Part shown: piece after piece, positions 36,465 to 45,710 of the stretch | How the letters are laid out: the number at the start of each line of letters is the position of its first letter | Position numbering within the stretch: the stretch's first letter is position 1 | Source: Fulvimarina pelagi HTCC2506 | GTDB taxonomy: Bacteria > Pseudomonadota > Alphaproteobacteria > Rhizobiales > Rhizobiaceae | Assembly (NCBI RefSeq): GCF_000153705.1 | Contig: NZ_DS022272.1 | Location: 819,765-883,764 of the forward strand | DNA length: 64,000 nucleotides | Direction: 5' to 3' | The notes under the pieces: generated by a model | Database searches by the model: none | Told to the model about the DNA's origin: nothing | What the model saw: the letters and a program-made list of their open reading frames with translations, nothing else | Made by a program: the position numbers and the translations under genes

Positions 36465-37063
36465 CCCTTCGCTCCGATCTTGCCCTCGGTCCCGTCGAGG
36501 AGACGGCGGATATTCGTGCGATGGCGCCAGAAGACAAGCGCGGTCATCAGGCCGGTAAAGAGGGCAATGATCGGTGCGCCGAGAAGAAGAGCGGCAAGCG
36601 GGACTGCGATCGTTGCGACAAGCGCAGCAAGAGACGAGAACCGCGAGAGCTTGGCGACCAATAGCCAGAAGACAGCGAAGACCAAAGCGAGCCAGGGCAG
36701 AAGGCCGAGCAGGACGCCTATATAGGTCGCAACCCCTTTCCCGCCTCCGAAACGAAGCCACACAGGGTAGCAATGACCGACGAAAGCAGCGAAGCCTGCG
36801 AGCGCTGCACAGAGGACGCCGAGCGGCATGAAGACGATGACCGGAACGGTAGCCTTCAGGACATCGCCCAATAGCGTCAGGAAGGCCATGCTTTTGTTTC
36901 CGGTCCGCAGCGCGTTGGTCGCGCCGATGTTGCCGGAGCCAATCTTCCGAATGTCGCCGAGGCCAAAGAGTTTTGCGAAAATCAGCCCGTAGGGCACCGA
37001 GCCAGACAGATAGCCAATTGCGACGGCGATCGCCCATTGCAGCGGTTCGGCAAAGTTCTCCAT
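36461..37063 (-). CDS. plsY: Glycerol-3-phosphate acyltransferase PlsY
   Basis: A 200-residue inner-membrane protein that transfers acyl from acyl-phosphate to glycerol-3-phosphate, the first step of phospholipid synthesis. Family motifs: GYLSGSVPYGLIFAKLFG, DIRKIGSGNIGATNALRT and RFGGGKGVAT. Five to seven membrane helices are predicted. The start MENFAEPLQ lies 11 bp after the pyrC' stop with AGGGA in front; a longer frame overlaps pyrC'. It overlaps dprA by 4 bp. Confidence 0.94.
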   Translation of the reverse strand: MENFAEPLQWAIAVAIGYLSGSVPYGLIFAKLFGLGDIRKIGSGNIGATNALRTGNKSMAFLTLLGDVLKATVPVIVFMPLGVLCAALAGFAAFVGHCYPVWLRFGGGKGVATYIGVLLGLLPWLALVFAVFWLLVAKLSRFSSLAALVATIAVPLAALLLGAPIIALFTGLMTALVFWRHRTNIRRLLDGTEGKIGAKG

Positions 37064-37073
37064 GGCGCCGTCC

Positions 37074-38423
37074 CTAGGCTTCCGCTTCGGTGGTGGCGGC
37101 AGCGTCGTAGACACGCCTTCCAGCGACGAAGGTTTGCATGACTCGCCCCTGAAAGCGGGCGTTCTCGAAGACCGTGTTCTTCGACTTCGAACGGATCATC
37201 GTTTCGTCGAAAAGGAAAGGTTCGTCGAGATCGACCAGCGTGAAGTCGGCCGGGCGGCCCGCGATAAGCGTGCCGCGATCAATACCCAGCAGTCGCGCGG
37301 GAGCAGACGTCATCGTTTCGATCAGCCGCATCAGCGGCACGTCGTTGGAAAAATGCAGGCGAAGCGCGGCGGCCAGGAGAGTTTCAAGGCCGATAGCACC
37401 GCTCTCGGCCTCGGCGAATGGGCGACGCTTGCGGTCGGCGTCCTGCGGGTCGTGCGCGGAGTGGACAATATCGATTGTTCCGTCTTTCAGCGCCTCGACG
37501 ATCGCCATCCGGTCGTCCTCGTGCCGGAGGGGCGGGGAGAGCCGAAAATAGGTGCGATATTCGCCTATGTCGTTTTCGTTCAGCGAAAGATGATTGATCG
37601 AGACGCCCGCACTCGCCTTAACGCCGCGCCGCTTGGCAGCTCGAACGACATCGGCGGATTCGGCGAGCGACACCTCCGCGGCGTGATAGCGGCAAGCCGT
37701 AAGGCCGGCGAGCCGAAGGTCGCGCTCGAGCGGAATGATCTCCGCTTCCGCAGGCGCGCCAGGAAGGCCTAACCACGAAGCGAAGAGCCCTTCGTTCATC
37801 ACGCCGCGCCCGGTAAGCTGCAAATCCTGCGTCGAATGCATGACGAGGGCACCGTGGTCGCGGGCATAGGTCATGATTCGGCGCAGCAGCGCGGGATCTG
37901 AAATCGTGTGTCGCCCGTCGGTGAAGGCGACGACGCCGGCATCCTTCAGAAGGCCGATCTCCGTCATCTCCTTTCCCTCGAGGCCGCGCGTCATCGCGGC
38001 CGCGGGAAAGACGTTGACGACGGCGGTGTCCCGTGCGGTGCGCATCACGAATTCGGCAATCGCGACGTCGTCTATGACGGGGTGGGTGTCCGGCATGGTG
38101 ACGATCGAGGTGACGCCGCCAGCCGCAGCAGCCAGCGAGGCGGTGCGGATCGTCTCCAGATGCTCGCCGCCGGGTTCGCCGATGAACACGCGAGCGTCGA
38201 CGAGGCCGGGGATGAGCGTGAGGCCCTTGCCGTCGATCCGCTCGGCGCCGTCCGGCGCGCCCTGATTGAGGACCTCCGGACCAGCGGCGACGATCTTGCC
38301 ATCGGCGACGAGGACCGCGCCGTGCGTGTCGAGGTTACGTGCCGGATCGACTACACGGACATTCTCGATCAGCAGTGGCCTGCCGCTTTCAAAGGGCGCA
38401 TTCTGGTTTGCGGAGGCAATCAT
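37074..38423 (-). CDS. pyrC: Dihydroorotase-like protein lacking metal-binding residues (PyrC'/PyrX type)
   Basis: A 449-residue amidohydrolase-fold protein, clearly homologous to type I dihydroorotase (IPGLVD ... [25 protein letters not shown]). The metal-binding DxHxH motif reads D-A-R78-V-F80, and the later TDHAPH motif reads HSAHDPQ (321-327), so both key motifs are gone. It overlaps pyrB by 4 bp (ATGA). In Pseudomonas an inactive pyrC' next to pyrB is needed for aspartate transcarbamoylase assembly. By analogy this is a structural partner, and a true dihydroorotase must be encoded elsewhere. The symbol denotes homology, not activity. Confidence 0.88.
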   Translation of the reverse strand: MIASANQNAPFESGRPLLIENVRVVDPARNLDTHGAVLVADGKIVAAGPEVLNQGAPDGAERIDGKGLTLIPGLVDARVFIGEPGGEHLETIRTASLAAAAGGVTSIVTMPDTHPVIDDVAIAEFVMRTARDTAVVNVFPAAAMTRGLEGKEMTEIGLLKDAGVVAFTDGRHTISDPALLRRIMTYARDHGALVMHSTQDLQLTGRGVMNEGLFASWLGLPGAPAEAEIIPLERDLRLAGLTACRYHAAEVSLAESADVVRAAKRRGVKASAGVSINHLSLNENDIGEYRTYFRLSPPLRHEDDRMAIVEALKDGTIDIVHSAHDPQDADRKRRPFAEAESGAIGLETLLAAALRLHFSNDVPLMRLIETMTSAPARLLGIDRGTLIAGRPADFTLVDLDEPFLFDETMIRSKSKNTVFENARFQGRVMQTFVAGRRVYDAAATTEAEA

Positions 38424-39370
38424 CGCGGACCTCCGGTCTGGCCGATCAGGGTCGCAATGACGGCCATGCGGACGGCGACGCCCATCTCGACCTGTTCCTC
38501 GATCACGCTCTGCGGCCCGTCAGCGATATCCGAGGCAATCTCGACACCGCGATTCATCGGCCCTGGATGCATGACCAGGGCATCGGGCTTGGCGTGGGCG
38601 AGCTTCTCGGCGTCGAGCCCGAAATAGCGGAAATATTCGCGGACCGAGGGCACGAAGGCTCCCTCCATGCGCTCGCGCTGGAGCCGCAGCATCATTACGA
38701 CGTCGGCGTCCTTCAGGCCTTCGCGCATGTCGTGGACGATCTCGACGCCCATCTGCTCGATGCCGCGCGGAAGAAGCGTCGAAGGCGCGACGACGCGAAC
38801 GCGCGCGCCGAGTGCATTGAGAAGTAGGATGTTCGAACGCGCGACGCGGCTGTGCAGGACGTCACCGCAAATGACCACCGTTAGATGCTGGAACTCCGAG
38901 CCCTTATGGCGCCGAATTGTTAGCGCATCGAGCAGCGCTTGAGTCGGATGCTCGTGCTGGCCGTCGCCGGCATTGACGACGGAACAGGCGACCTTCTGCG
39001 AAAGGAGCGCCACCGCACCGGCAGCGTGATGACGCACGATGAGGATGTCGGGCTGCATGGCGTTCAGCGTCATCGCCGTGTCGATGAGCGTCTCGCCTTT
39101 CTTCACTGAGGAATTCGCGACCGACATGTTCATGACGTCGGCGCCGAGTCGCTTGCCGGCAATCTCGAAACTCGCCTGGGTCCGAGTTGAAGCCTCGAAG
39201 AAGAGATTGATCTGCGTACGGCCCTTCAGGACCGAGGTCTTCTTGTCGGGTCGGCGGCTGACAGCCACTGCCTCTTCCGCCCGATCGAGGAGATGGACGA
39301 TTTCCGTCGGCTGGAGGCCGTTGATACCGAGCAGATGGCGGCGGTCGAAAGAGCTAGCGGAACTGATCAT
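38420..39370 (-). CDS. pyrB: Aspartate carbamoyltransferase catalytic subunit
   Basis: A 316-residue enzyme forming N-carbamoyl-aspartate in pyrimidine synthesis. The carbamoyl-phosphate loop [13 protein letters not shown] (S61-T64), the [10 protein letters not shown] segment, the RHHAAGA and [14 protein letters not shown] active-site segments, and [13 protein letters not shown] are all present. The regulatory subunit pyrI is not adjacent; instead the pseudo-dihydroorotase gene overlaps its stop codon. It starts the leftward pyrB-pyrC'-plsY-dprA unit. Confidence 0.96.
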   Translation of the reverse strand: MISSASSFDRRHLLGINGLQPTEIVHLLDRAEEAVAVSRRPDKKTSVLKGRTQINLFFEASTRTQASFEIAGKRLGADVMNMSVANSSVKKGETLIDTAMTLNAMQPDILIVRHHAAGAVALLSQKVACSVVNAGDGQHEHPTQALLDALTIRRHKGSEFQHLTVVICGDVLHSRVARSNILLLNALGARVRVVAPSTLLPRGIEQMGVEIVHDMREGLKDADVVMMLRLQRERMEGAFVPSVREYFRYFGLDAEKLAHAKPDALVMHPGPMNRGVEIASDIADGPQSVIEEQVEMGVAVRMAVIATLIGQTGGPR

Positions 39371-39511
39371 CGGAAGCGGTGAATAGGCGAGGGGCGGTTG
39401 CGAGGCAAGCCGCCGTTAGGGTTAACAGAAGCTTGCGCTTGCGCCGGAAGGACCCGAAGCGCGACAACTCCGTTAACACTTTGCTAACGATTGAAAGCGG
39501 GGAGGCATCAC

Positions 39512-40036
39512 ATGTTGCGCACGGCTTCGACGGTGTGTTTGTCCGCCTGGACGGCTTTTCTGAGCCTCGGCGTGGTGCGGCTCCTGGTCGAAGCAGAGTT
39601 CTTTCCGACCGGAATACAGCTACGGCTGGACGAACTGGTTGCGATCCTCCGCCAAGGAGAGACGCTCGGTGTAGGCACGACGGAAGCGGTGCCGTTCGCC
39701 GCGCTTCTTCTCGCCGTCGGCATCGTGCTCGGCTCCTCGATTTTTCGACTAAACAGCTTCGACCCCCGGATCGCGGCGAGCGGTGAGCGAGCTGCGGTAG
39801 CCGGCCTCACAGCGGTGTTTGCATTCTGGCTTTCGGCGACGATCGCAGGGGCTCCCGTCGCAGCGCTGTTCGGCAGCGGTACCGGAGTCTGCTTCGCGCT
39901 CGCTTTCACCATCGGCGCTCTACTCTTTGATCACCTGATGCAGGCTGACGAGAGCGAGAGCGACGAAGCCTTCGAGGCCATCCTGCGCCGGGTCGAGCGG
40001 CGCGCAGGTTCCGACCGAAACGACGGAAGCGAATAG
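39512..40036 (+). CDS. Membrane protein of unknown function
   Basis: A 174-residue protein starting MLRTASTVCLSAW behind a perfect GGGGAGG site. Hydrophobic segments lie near residues 8-25, 55-72, 85-105 and 108-128, giving about four helices, and the C-terminus is acidic then basic (ADESESDEAFEAILRRVERR). No family recognised. It is followed 4 bp later by another small membrane protein gene, so the two form an operon. A near-CtrA-box sequence lies 24 bp upstream. Confidence 0.75.
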   Translation: MLRTASTVCLSAWTAFLSLGVVRLLVEAEFFPTGIQLRLDELVAILRQGETLGVGTTEAVPFAALLLAVGIVLGSSIFRLNSFDPRIAASGERAAVAGLTAVFAFWLSATIAGAPVAALFGSGTGVCFALAFTIGALLFDHLMQADESESDEAFEAILRRVERRAGSDRNDGSE

Positions 40037-40040
40037 ACAG

Positions 40041-40409
40041 ATGCGCGCCTTCTTCCTTTACTGGTTTCTGCCGCTCGCGGGTTTTTGGGGCTGGTTCTTC
40101 GCAGCACGCTTCGATGTTGGCTATGTCGTATTTTCGCGGGAGGTCTATGATAAGACCTTCGCCGTCTACGAAGCGCTTCTCGGCATGGATGCCGACGCCA
40201 TCGCCTGGCTGATGGCTGAGGCGATCGTCTTCGACAGCTTCATCCTTCTCGCGATCATCGCCTTTCGACGCAGGACGAAGATCGCAGCTTTCATCCGAGA
40301 GTGGCGGAACCCGGCCGGCGAGGGTTCGGACCGCTTGCAGGAGCGCTACGACTCAATCGCATATGGATCGGGTGCCCGGGCACCGGGTAAGGTTCGCGAG
40401 GCGGTCTAA
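40041..40409 (+). CDS. Small membrane protein, possibly DUF6105-like
   Basis: A 122-residue protein with two hydrophobic helices ([19 protein letters not shown] and [16 protein letters not shown]) separated by a conserved-looking loop ([20 protein letters not shown]). The cytoplasmic tail is basic. It resembles a rhizobial family I recall as DUF6105, but this cannot be confirmed here. It follows the previous gene by 4 bp. Its last 57 bp overlap the end of ruvX on the opposite strand. Confidence 0.72.
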   Translation: MRAFFLYWFLPLAGFWGWFFAARFDVGYVVFSREVYDKTFAVYEALLGMDADAIAWLMAEAIVFDSFILLAIIAFRRRTKIAAFIREWRNPAGEGSDRLQERYDSIAYGSGARAPGKVREAV

Positions 40410-40850
40410 CACACCTTGCAGGATGATCGCGGCGGCGGCCGAATCGATCCGCTCGCCGCGCTTCTTCCTCGACATGTCGATATCGAGTAGATTGCGTTCC
40501 GCCGCGACCGTCGAAAGCCGTTCGTCCCAAAGCAGGATCGGCCGCTCGTCGAGCGCGGCGTAGTTGCGCGAAAAGGCCTTCGTCGCCTGAGCTCTGGGCC
40601 CGGACGACCCGTCCATGTTGAGCGGCAGGCCGAGGACGATGGCCGAGACTTCGTCGGCGTCGAGCATTGCCTTCAGAGCTTGCGCGTCCTGCGTGAATTT
40701 CTTGCGCTTCAGAACAGACCTTGGATTGGCGAAGCGAAATGAGCGGTCCGAGACGGCGACGCCAATCGTCTTCGTACCGAGGTCGAGGCCGGCGAGGGGC
40801 TTGCCGAGCTTAAGCGTTTCAGCGAATTCCTCAATCTCAACGACTGACAT
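40353..40850 (-). CDS. ruvX: Holliday junction resolvase-like RuvX (YqgF)
   Basis: A 165-residue RNase H-fold protein. It has [17 protein letters not shown] (first catalytic Asp), the [16 protein letters not shown] loop, [12 protein letters not shown] (catalytic Glu) and [12 protein letters not shown] (last Asp). The family is implicated in 16S/23S rRNA 5' end maturation and proposed as a Holliday resolvase. The last 19 residues overlap the convergent membrane-protein gene; the tail [12 protein letters not shown] looks unlike the usual end of the family. Confidence 0.92.
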   Translation of the reverse strand: MSVVEIEEFAETLKLGKPLAGLDLGTKTIGVAVSDRSFRFANPRSVLKRKKFTQDAQALKAMLDADEVSAIVLGLPLNMDGSSGPRAQATKAFSRNYAALDERPILLWDERLSTVAAERNLLDIDMSRKKRGERIDSAAAAIILQGVLDRLANLTRCPGTRSICD

Positions 40851-41021
40851 GGCTACCCCTGCCTTACCGTCTGATAAAGACTGCCAGGAAACCTCCGTAT
40901 ACGCACGAACGTACGCCTTGACGCTTCGCTAGCCGCCCGCACTTAGCCGGACAATGCCCGCCCCTTGCCATCGGCGCAGGGACAGGCGTAACCCATATCG
41001 ATTCATCAAAGAGCAATCCCT

Positions 41022-41723
41022 ATGAAGATCACCTATTTCGGCCATTCGGCCTTTAAGATCGAAACCGGCAAGTCGGTCATACTGCTCGATCCGTTCATCA
41101 GCGATAATCCGCATTTCAAAGGTGATGCGATCGCTGCGACCGAAGGAACGACCCATATCGTCCTTACCCACGGACATTTCGACCATGTGGGTGATACCGT
41201 CGAGATCGCGAAACGCACCAGCGCACAGGTTCTCGCGACCTTCGAGCTGTCCCAGTGGCTCGGTCAGAAGGGCGTTGAGAACGCCCAGCCGGCGAATACC
41301 GGTGGAACCGCAACTTTCGACGATTTCTCGGTCACACTCGTTCAGGCGTTTCACTCGTCGGGTCACGTGGAGGAGAATGGCACGGTCACCTATCTCGGCC
41401 AGCCGAACGGCGTCGTCCTTCACTTCGACAACGGTCCGACGCTCTATCACATGGGCGATACAGACATCTTCGGCGACATGGCACTGATTGAGGAACTCCA
41501 TCAGCCGAAGATAGGCATCGTCCCGGTAGGGGACCGGCTGACAATGGGCGGCGCCGTCGCGGCGATCGCCTGCCGTCGCTACTTCAACTTCGAAACGATC
41601 ATTCCGGTCCATTTCGGAACGCTTCCGATCCTTGACCAGAACCCGAACAAGTTCTTCGAGGCGATGGAAGGCGAGGGCGATAAGGTCAGGAACCCAACCA
41701 TTGGCGAAGCCTTCGAGGTCTGA
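41022..41723 (+). CDS. UPF0173-type metal-dependent hydrolase (metallo-beta-lactamase fold)
   Basis: A 233-residue protein beginning [15 protein letters not shown]. The metal motif is [13 protein letters not shown] (H-x-H-x-D-H), with further His ligands in AFHSSGHV, Asp in [11 protein letters not shown] and a final His in IPVHFGT. This is the UPF0173/YtkL family, whose physiological substrate is unknown; activity on phosphodiester or lactone bonds is possible. It is monocistronic, about 130 bp ahead of gatC. Confidence 0.9.
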   Translation: MKITYFGHSAFKIETGKSVILLDPFISDNPHFKGDAIAATEGTTHIVLTHGHFDHVGDTVEIAKRTSAQVLATFELSQWLGQKGVENAQPANTGGTATFDDFSVTLVQAFHSSGHVEENGTVTYLGQPNGVVLHFDNGPTLYHMGDTDIFGDMALIEELHQPKIGIVPVGDRLTMGGAVAAIACRRYFNFETIIPVHFGTLPILDQNPNKFFEAMEGEGDKVRNPTIGEAFEV

Positions 41724-41851
41724 GCCGCTCTCTTAAGGTGCGCGCGAAATGGTGGCGGTCGAAGCAATGTTGCGCCGCCGTTGCGCCTTCAAGCGGCCAT
41801 GGGTATAGCTCCCCGCGATCAATGAAGATGCCATAGAAGAAAAGGTCGGGC

Positions 41852-42139
41852 ATGTCCGTCGACGCCGATACCGTACGCCGCGTAGCCAAGCTTTCCCGTA
41901 TTGCCCTTTCGGACGAGGATGTCCCGGCGATGCAGGAAGAACTGAACGCGATCCTCGGCTTCGTCGAGCAGCTATCCGAAGTCGACGTTTCCAGCGTCGA
42001 ACCAATGACCTCGGTGACCCCGATGGAAATGAAGAAGCGCAAGGACGGCGTGACAGACGGCGACAAGGCAGCCGACATCGTCGCCAACGCGCCGGTCTCC
42101 GAAGACAACTTCTTCATGGTTCCGAAGGTGGTGGAGTAA
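41852..42139 (+). CDS. gatC: Aspartyl/glutamyl-tRNA amidotransferase subunit C
   Basis: A 95-residue protein with the GatC pattern [17 protein letters not shown], then [21 protein letters not shown] and DGVTDGD near the middle, ending in [16 protein letters not shown]. It stabilises GatA in the GatCAB complex that converts Glu-tRNA-Gln and Asp-tRNA-Asn to the amidated forms. gatA follows after one intervening gene; gatB is not in the window. Confidence 0.95.
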   Translation: MSVDADTVRRVAKLSRIALSDEDVPAMQEELNAILGFVEQLSEVDVSSVEPMTSVTPMEMKKRKDGVTDGDKAADIVANAPVSEDNFFMVPKVVE

Positions 42140-42145
42140 GCCGCC

Positions 42146-42616
42146 GTGAGTTTTGCTGTCCGGGCCGAACGCTTCCTCGGCGACGATGTGCGTAGCCTCG
42201 TGATGAAGCTGGACGAGGCGCTCCTGCTGCTTGCCCCGCCCGAGTTCCACTTTGGTCTTAACTTCGACGAGATGACGCGCGCCGACGTCACCGTCTTCGT
42301 CTGCCGCGACAGGGCTGGCGAAGCCGTCGCTATGGGTACGCTGAAAACCCATGCGGCCAGCGTCGGCGAGGTCAAGCGCATGTACACCGACCCCAGCTTT
42401 CGGGGTAGAGGTCTCGGACGGGCGATCCTCTCGGCCATCATCGAACGGGCTCGCACGAAGAACATGGAGCGCGTCGTGCTCGAAACCGGGGCGCAGGACG
42501 ACTATCGGCCCGCATGGGCGCTCTATGAAAGCCTTGGCTTTTCCGAATGCGACGCGGTGCTCGACTATCCCGCGTCCGAATACAGCCGTTTCTACGAGAA
42601 GACACTGAGCGAATGA
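42146..42616 (+). CDS. GNAT family N-acetyltransferase
   Basis: A 156-residue protein starting with GTG 6 bp after gatC. The GNAT core is clear: [23 protein letters not shown] holds the acetyl-CoA pyrophosphate loop (R/Q-x-x-G-x-G/A as R-G-R-G-L-G). The C-terminus has ALYESLGF, then Y/F residues before FYEKTLSE. The substrate is unknown. It sits between gatC and gatA and overlaps the gatA ATG by 4 bp, an arrangement that ensures coexpression but does not prove a link to tRNA. Confidence 0.88.
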   Translation: MSFAVRAERFLGDDVRSLVMKLDEALLLLAPPEFHFGLNFDEMTRADVTVFVCRDRAGEAVAMGTLKTHAASVGEVKRMYTDPSFRGRGLGRAILSAIIERARTKNMERVVLETGAQDDYRPAWALYESLGFSECDAVLDYPASEYSRFYEKTLSE

Positions 42617-44094
42617 CCGATCTCACCGGCCTCACCATCGCCGAAGCGCGCGACAAGCTGACCAAGAAGGAGATCAGCTCGATCGAACTGACCGACGCCT
42701 ATCTTGGCGCGATCGATCATGCGAACGGCACGCTGAACGCCTATGTCGCCGTCACGCCGGACAAGGCCCGCGCCATGGCGAAGGCATCCGACGAAAAGAT
42801 TGGGAAAGGTGAGGCCGGCGCGCTGGAGGGTATTCCCCTCGGGATCAAGGATCTGTTCTCCACCGAAGGCGTCCACACCCAGGCCGCGAGTCACATACTC
42901 GACGGCTTCGAGCCGCGCTACGAATCGACCGTCACCGCCAATCTCTGGGCGGACGGCGCGGTCATGCTCGGCAAGCTCAACATGGACGAGTTTGCGATGG
43001 GCTCGTCGAACGAGACGTCCTATTACGGCCCGGTGAAGAACCCGTGGCGGAAGGCCGGCTCGAACGCGGATATGGTTCCGGGCGGTTCTTCTGGCGGCTC
43101 CGCCGCTGCGGTCGCGGCCCACCTCTGTGCGGGTGCGACGGCAACGGATACTGGCGGCTCGATCCGTCAGCCAGCGGCACTGACCGGCACGGTGGGCATC
43201 AAGCCGACCTACGGCCGTTGCTCGCGTTGGGGTATTGTTGCATTCGCCTCATCTCTCGATCAGGCTGGCCCTATTGCGCGGGACGTTCGCGACTCGGCAA
43301 TTCTTCTGAAATCGATGGCGTCCAGCGACGCCAAGGACACAACCTCTGTCGACCGTGAAGTTCCCGACTACGAGGCCGCGGTCGGCCGGTCGGTCAGAGG
43401 CCTCAAAATAGGCATCCCGAAGGAATACCGGATGGACGGTATGCCGGAGGAGATCGAGACCCTGTGGCAGCAGGGCATTGCGTGGTTGAAGGATGCTGGC
43501 GCGGAGATCGTCGACGTCTCGTTGCCGCACACGAAATACGCGCTCCCGGCCTATTACATCGTTGCGCCGGCCGAGGCCTCGTCCAACCTCGCGCGTTACG
43601 ACGGCGTACGTTACGGCCTGCGCGTTCCGGGCGGCAATATCGCGGAGATGTACGAGAACACCCGTGCCGCAGGCTTCGGCCGCGAGGTCAAGCGCCGCAT
43701 CATGATTGGTACCTATGTGCTATCGGCCGGCTATTACGACGCCTACTATCTGCAGGCCCAGAAGGTGCGCACGCTCATCAAGCGCGACTTCGAGACGGTC
43801 TATGCCGATGGTGTGGACGCGCTGCTGACCCCGGCCACTCCCTCCGCCGCGTTCGGCATCGGCGATCAGGACATGGCGGCCGATCCGGTGAAGATGTATC
43901 TCAACGATATCTTCACGGTGACCGTGAACATGGCCGGGCTCCCAGGCATCGCCGTTCCCGCTGGCCTTTCCGCCGCCGGCCTGCCGCTCGGCCTGCAGCT
44001 GATTGGCCGCCCGTTCGACGAGGAGACGTTGTTCGCAGCAGGCGCGGTGATCGAACAGGCTGCTGGGCGGTTCAGGCCGGATAAATGGTGGTGA
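42613..44094 (+). CDS. gatA: Aspartyl/glutamyl-tRNA amidotransferase subunit A
   Basis: A 493-residue amidase-signature enzyme releasing ammonia from glutamine for the transamidation. The Ser-cisSer-Lys triad is intact: K79 in [14 protein letters not shown], the cis-Ser in [11 protein letters not shown] (S159/S160) and nucleophile S183 in [11 protein letters not shown]. The start ATG overlaps the stop of the acetyltransferase (ATGA); the longer frame from 42547 is a shadow. It provides a direct comparison for the degenerate amidase-family protein at 49.1-50.4 kb. Confidence 0.96.
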   Translation: MTDLTGLTIAEARDKLTKKEISSIELTDAYLGAIDHANGTLNAYVAVTPDKARAMAKASDEKIGKGEAGALEGIPLGIKDLFSTEGVHTQAASHILDGFEPRYESTVTANLWADGAVMLGKLNMDEFAMGSSNETSYYGPVKNPWRKAGSNADMVPGGSSGGSAAAVAAHLCAGATATDTGGSIRQPAALTGTVGIKPTYGRCSRWGIVAFASSLDQAGPIARDVRDSAILLKSMASSDAKDTTSVDREVPDYEAAVGRSVRGLKIGIPKEYRMDGMPEEIETLWQQGIAWLKDAGAEIVDVSLPHTKYALPAYYIVAPAEASSNLARYDGVRYGLRVPGGNIAEMYENTRAAGFGREVKRRIMIGTYVLSAGYYDAYYLQAQKVRTLIKRDFETVYADGVDALLTPATPSAAFGIGDQDMAADPVKMYLNDIFTVTVNMAGLPGIAVPAGLSAAGLPLGLQLIGRPFDEETLFAAGAVIEQAAGRFRPDKWW

Positions 44095-44107
44095 GGCAAT
44101 CCTCCCG

Positions 44108-44422
44108 ATGACCCCCAAGCCAAAAGCGCCGACCGACTGTGAAACCATGGAAGAACTGCGGGCCGAGATCGACCGGATCGACGTCGCGCTCTTCGACCTT
44201 TTCGCCGAGCGCTTGGGTTATATCCACCGCGCTCCCGCCATCAAGGCGCCCAACGGCATTCCCGCAGACGTGCCTGAACGGGTGCGTACAGTGGTTGAGA
44301 ATGCGCGGCGTCACGCCGAGGCGCGAGGTCTCGATCCGGACCTCTACGGTGACTTCTGGGAGCGGATGGTGGCTCAGGCGATCGCCACTGAAGAGGACAT
44401 GCTGAAGCCCAAAGCCCGGTAG
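44108..44422 (+). CDS. Chorismate mutase (AroQ class), second copy
   Basis: A 104-residue all-helical protein with the AroQ pattern: EELRAEIDRIDVALFDLFAERLGY has the conserved Arg and Asp, then HRAPAIKA supplies the central Lys, and DPDLYGDFWERMVAQAIATEE forms the third helix. PchB-like isochorismate pyruvate-lyases share this layout, so both functions are possible. It is 13 bp after gatA and likely cotranscribed. It is unrelated in domain structure to the larger mutase at 18.7 kb. Confidence 0.85.
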   Translation: MTPKPKAPTDCETMEELRAEIDRIDVALFDLFAERLGYIHRAPAIKAPNGIPADVPERVRTVVENARRHAEARGLDPDLYGDFWERMVAQAIATEEDMLKPKAR

Positions 44423-44651
44423 ATCGATCTGGCGCAAAAGCGGCCGTGGCCATTCACGAAATCGTTCGTGAGAAAGCTTGGCTTCCTGGGGTTCAGCCTT
44501 GAATTCCTTATTCTGCTCACGACATCTTTCGATGATAGGGGCGCGCCTGCTCGGGAGGACCGGCTGGCTCGCGGCGGACCCTTGGATGTCCGGCACGACA
44601 GGCTGGTTGAACGAGTATGTCAGCCCCAGCATCAATGTCGGGAGGAATGAC

Positions 44652-44888
44652 ATGGCGACCAATTTGAAGACTGCGATCGATGCTCTGGAAGCTGGCGAAT
44701 GGGAGCGTGCTCATAGCATCGTCCAGGCCGACTGCTCGCAGGAAGCGGCTTGGATCCACGCTCATCTTCATCGCATCGAAGGTGATCGCAGCAACGCTGA
44801 ATATTGGTACAACAGAGCTGACCGCCCGAAGAATTTTGGAACGCTTGAGGAAGAACGAGCGGAGATCAAGCGGGAACTCTCGCATTGA
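44652..44888 (+). CDS. Small TPR-like conserved hypothetical protein
   Basis: A 78-residue protein starting MATNLKTAIDALEAGEWERAH behind a very strong GGAGGAATGAC site. The pattern of small residues and aromatic positions (AHSIVQAD, AAWIHAHLHRIEGD, AEYWYNRAD) resembles one and a half tetratricopeptide-like helical hairpins. The longer frame from 44478 begins in non-coding-looking sequence. No function known. Confidence 0.75.
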   Translation: MATNLKTAIDALEAGEWERAHSIVQADCSQEAAWIHAHLHRIEGDRSNAEYWYNRADRPKNFGTLEEERAEIKRELSH

Positions 44889-45710
44889 ACCGAATGGCGC
44901 GTAGGTTTTCCGACTGCGTCGCCAGGTAAGATGCCCGTATTCTCTTAGACATGCTGATTGCAGCCATTTGCCCTGAGCTGCTGTAGCCTCAGTTGGCGCG
45001 CGAGAGGTCGCGCGTCAGCCAAAGAGTATTCCGCGCGGGATGCAAGTCGTCGATTTATCGAACTGCAAGACGGTGCCGTGGTCGCGCTGCCGCCGAACTG
45101 GTCAAAACATTCACGCATTTTGAACCGCGCGTCGGCTTCTGAGGCGGCTTCAGCGCATGCGAGAGAACGGCATTCGCGCGCCGAGTGTCAGTAAGCGTCT
45201 ACGCGGTTTGCCGCTCGATGTACGGAAAGCGCGACCTCTGTTCAAACATCTGGTTCTTACGGTCGTCTTCGGTACCTAAGCGATCCCGTCCATAGGCGCC
45301 GACGCCGTCGCGATGGCGACGTGACCCAGTCCGGATGGTTCTCGAGGGAGAGCATCGAATCAGAACCTTCGTTCTGGATGTCAAATGCCTTGGGCGCTCT
45401 TCGTAAACCCCGGATCGGGGTATGAACTTCATGGGCTGAAACGTAATCCTCGGTTCAATCGACACGTTATCGCAAAACGGATCGCCGGATCGGGCTTGCC
45501 GCGACGCCCGTGCTCGCTTACGCTCACGATTGATGACGAATTGGGAGGCTCGTCGTTGACCGCAATTTTGCTCTCTCCTTCATCGACCCGCGAATGCCGC
45601 AGGCCTCAGCCTGAAAGGCCGGGACTTGCTCGGGGAGACGGATGTATGCGTGAGGCGCTGCGTACTCGTGACCTGATTCGTTCATGGAACCCAAGGGAGG
45701 AAACAACTTC
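44889..45710. other. Gene-free region ahead of the TRAP operon
   Basis: 822 bases without a supportable gene on either strand; open frames have disordered, Arg-rich translations. A compact hairpin lies at 44993-45022. The right end must contain the promoter and any operator of the TRAP operon, but no regulator gene adjoins it. Confidence 0.5.
44993..45022. other. Stable hairpin, function unknown
   Basis: TTGGC (44993-44997) pairs with GCCAA (45018-45022) and GCGCGA (44998-45003) with TCGCGC (45008-45013), with a GAGG loop and a 4-nt bulge. There is no T-run, so it is a poor intrinsic terminator. It lies about 105 bp after the TPR-like gene. Confidence 0.35.

Noticed and set aside
36470-37037. 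N-terminal extension of dprA to 568 residues
   Set aside because: The extra 191 residues are the shifted-frame reading of plsY, Arg/Cys/Ser-rich and unlike DprA; a GTG with good ribosome site overlaps the plsY stop.
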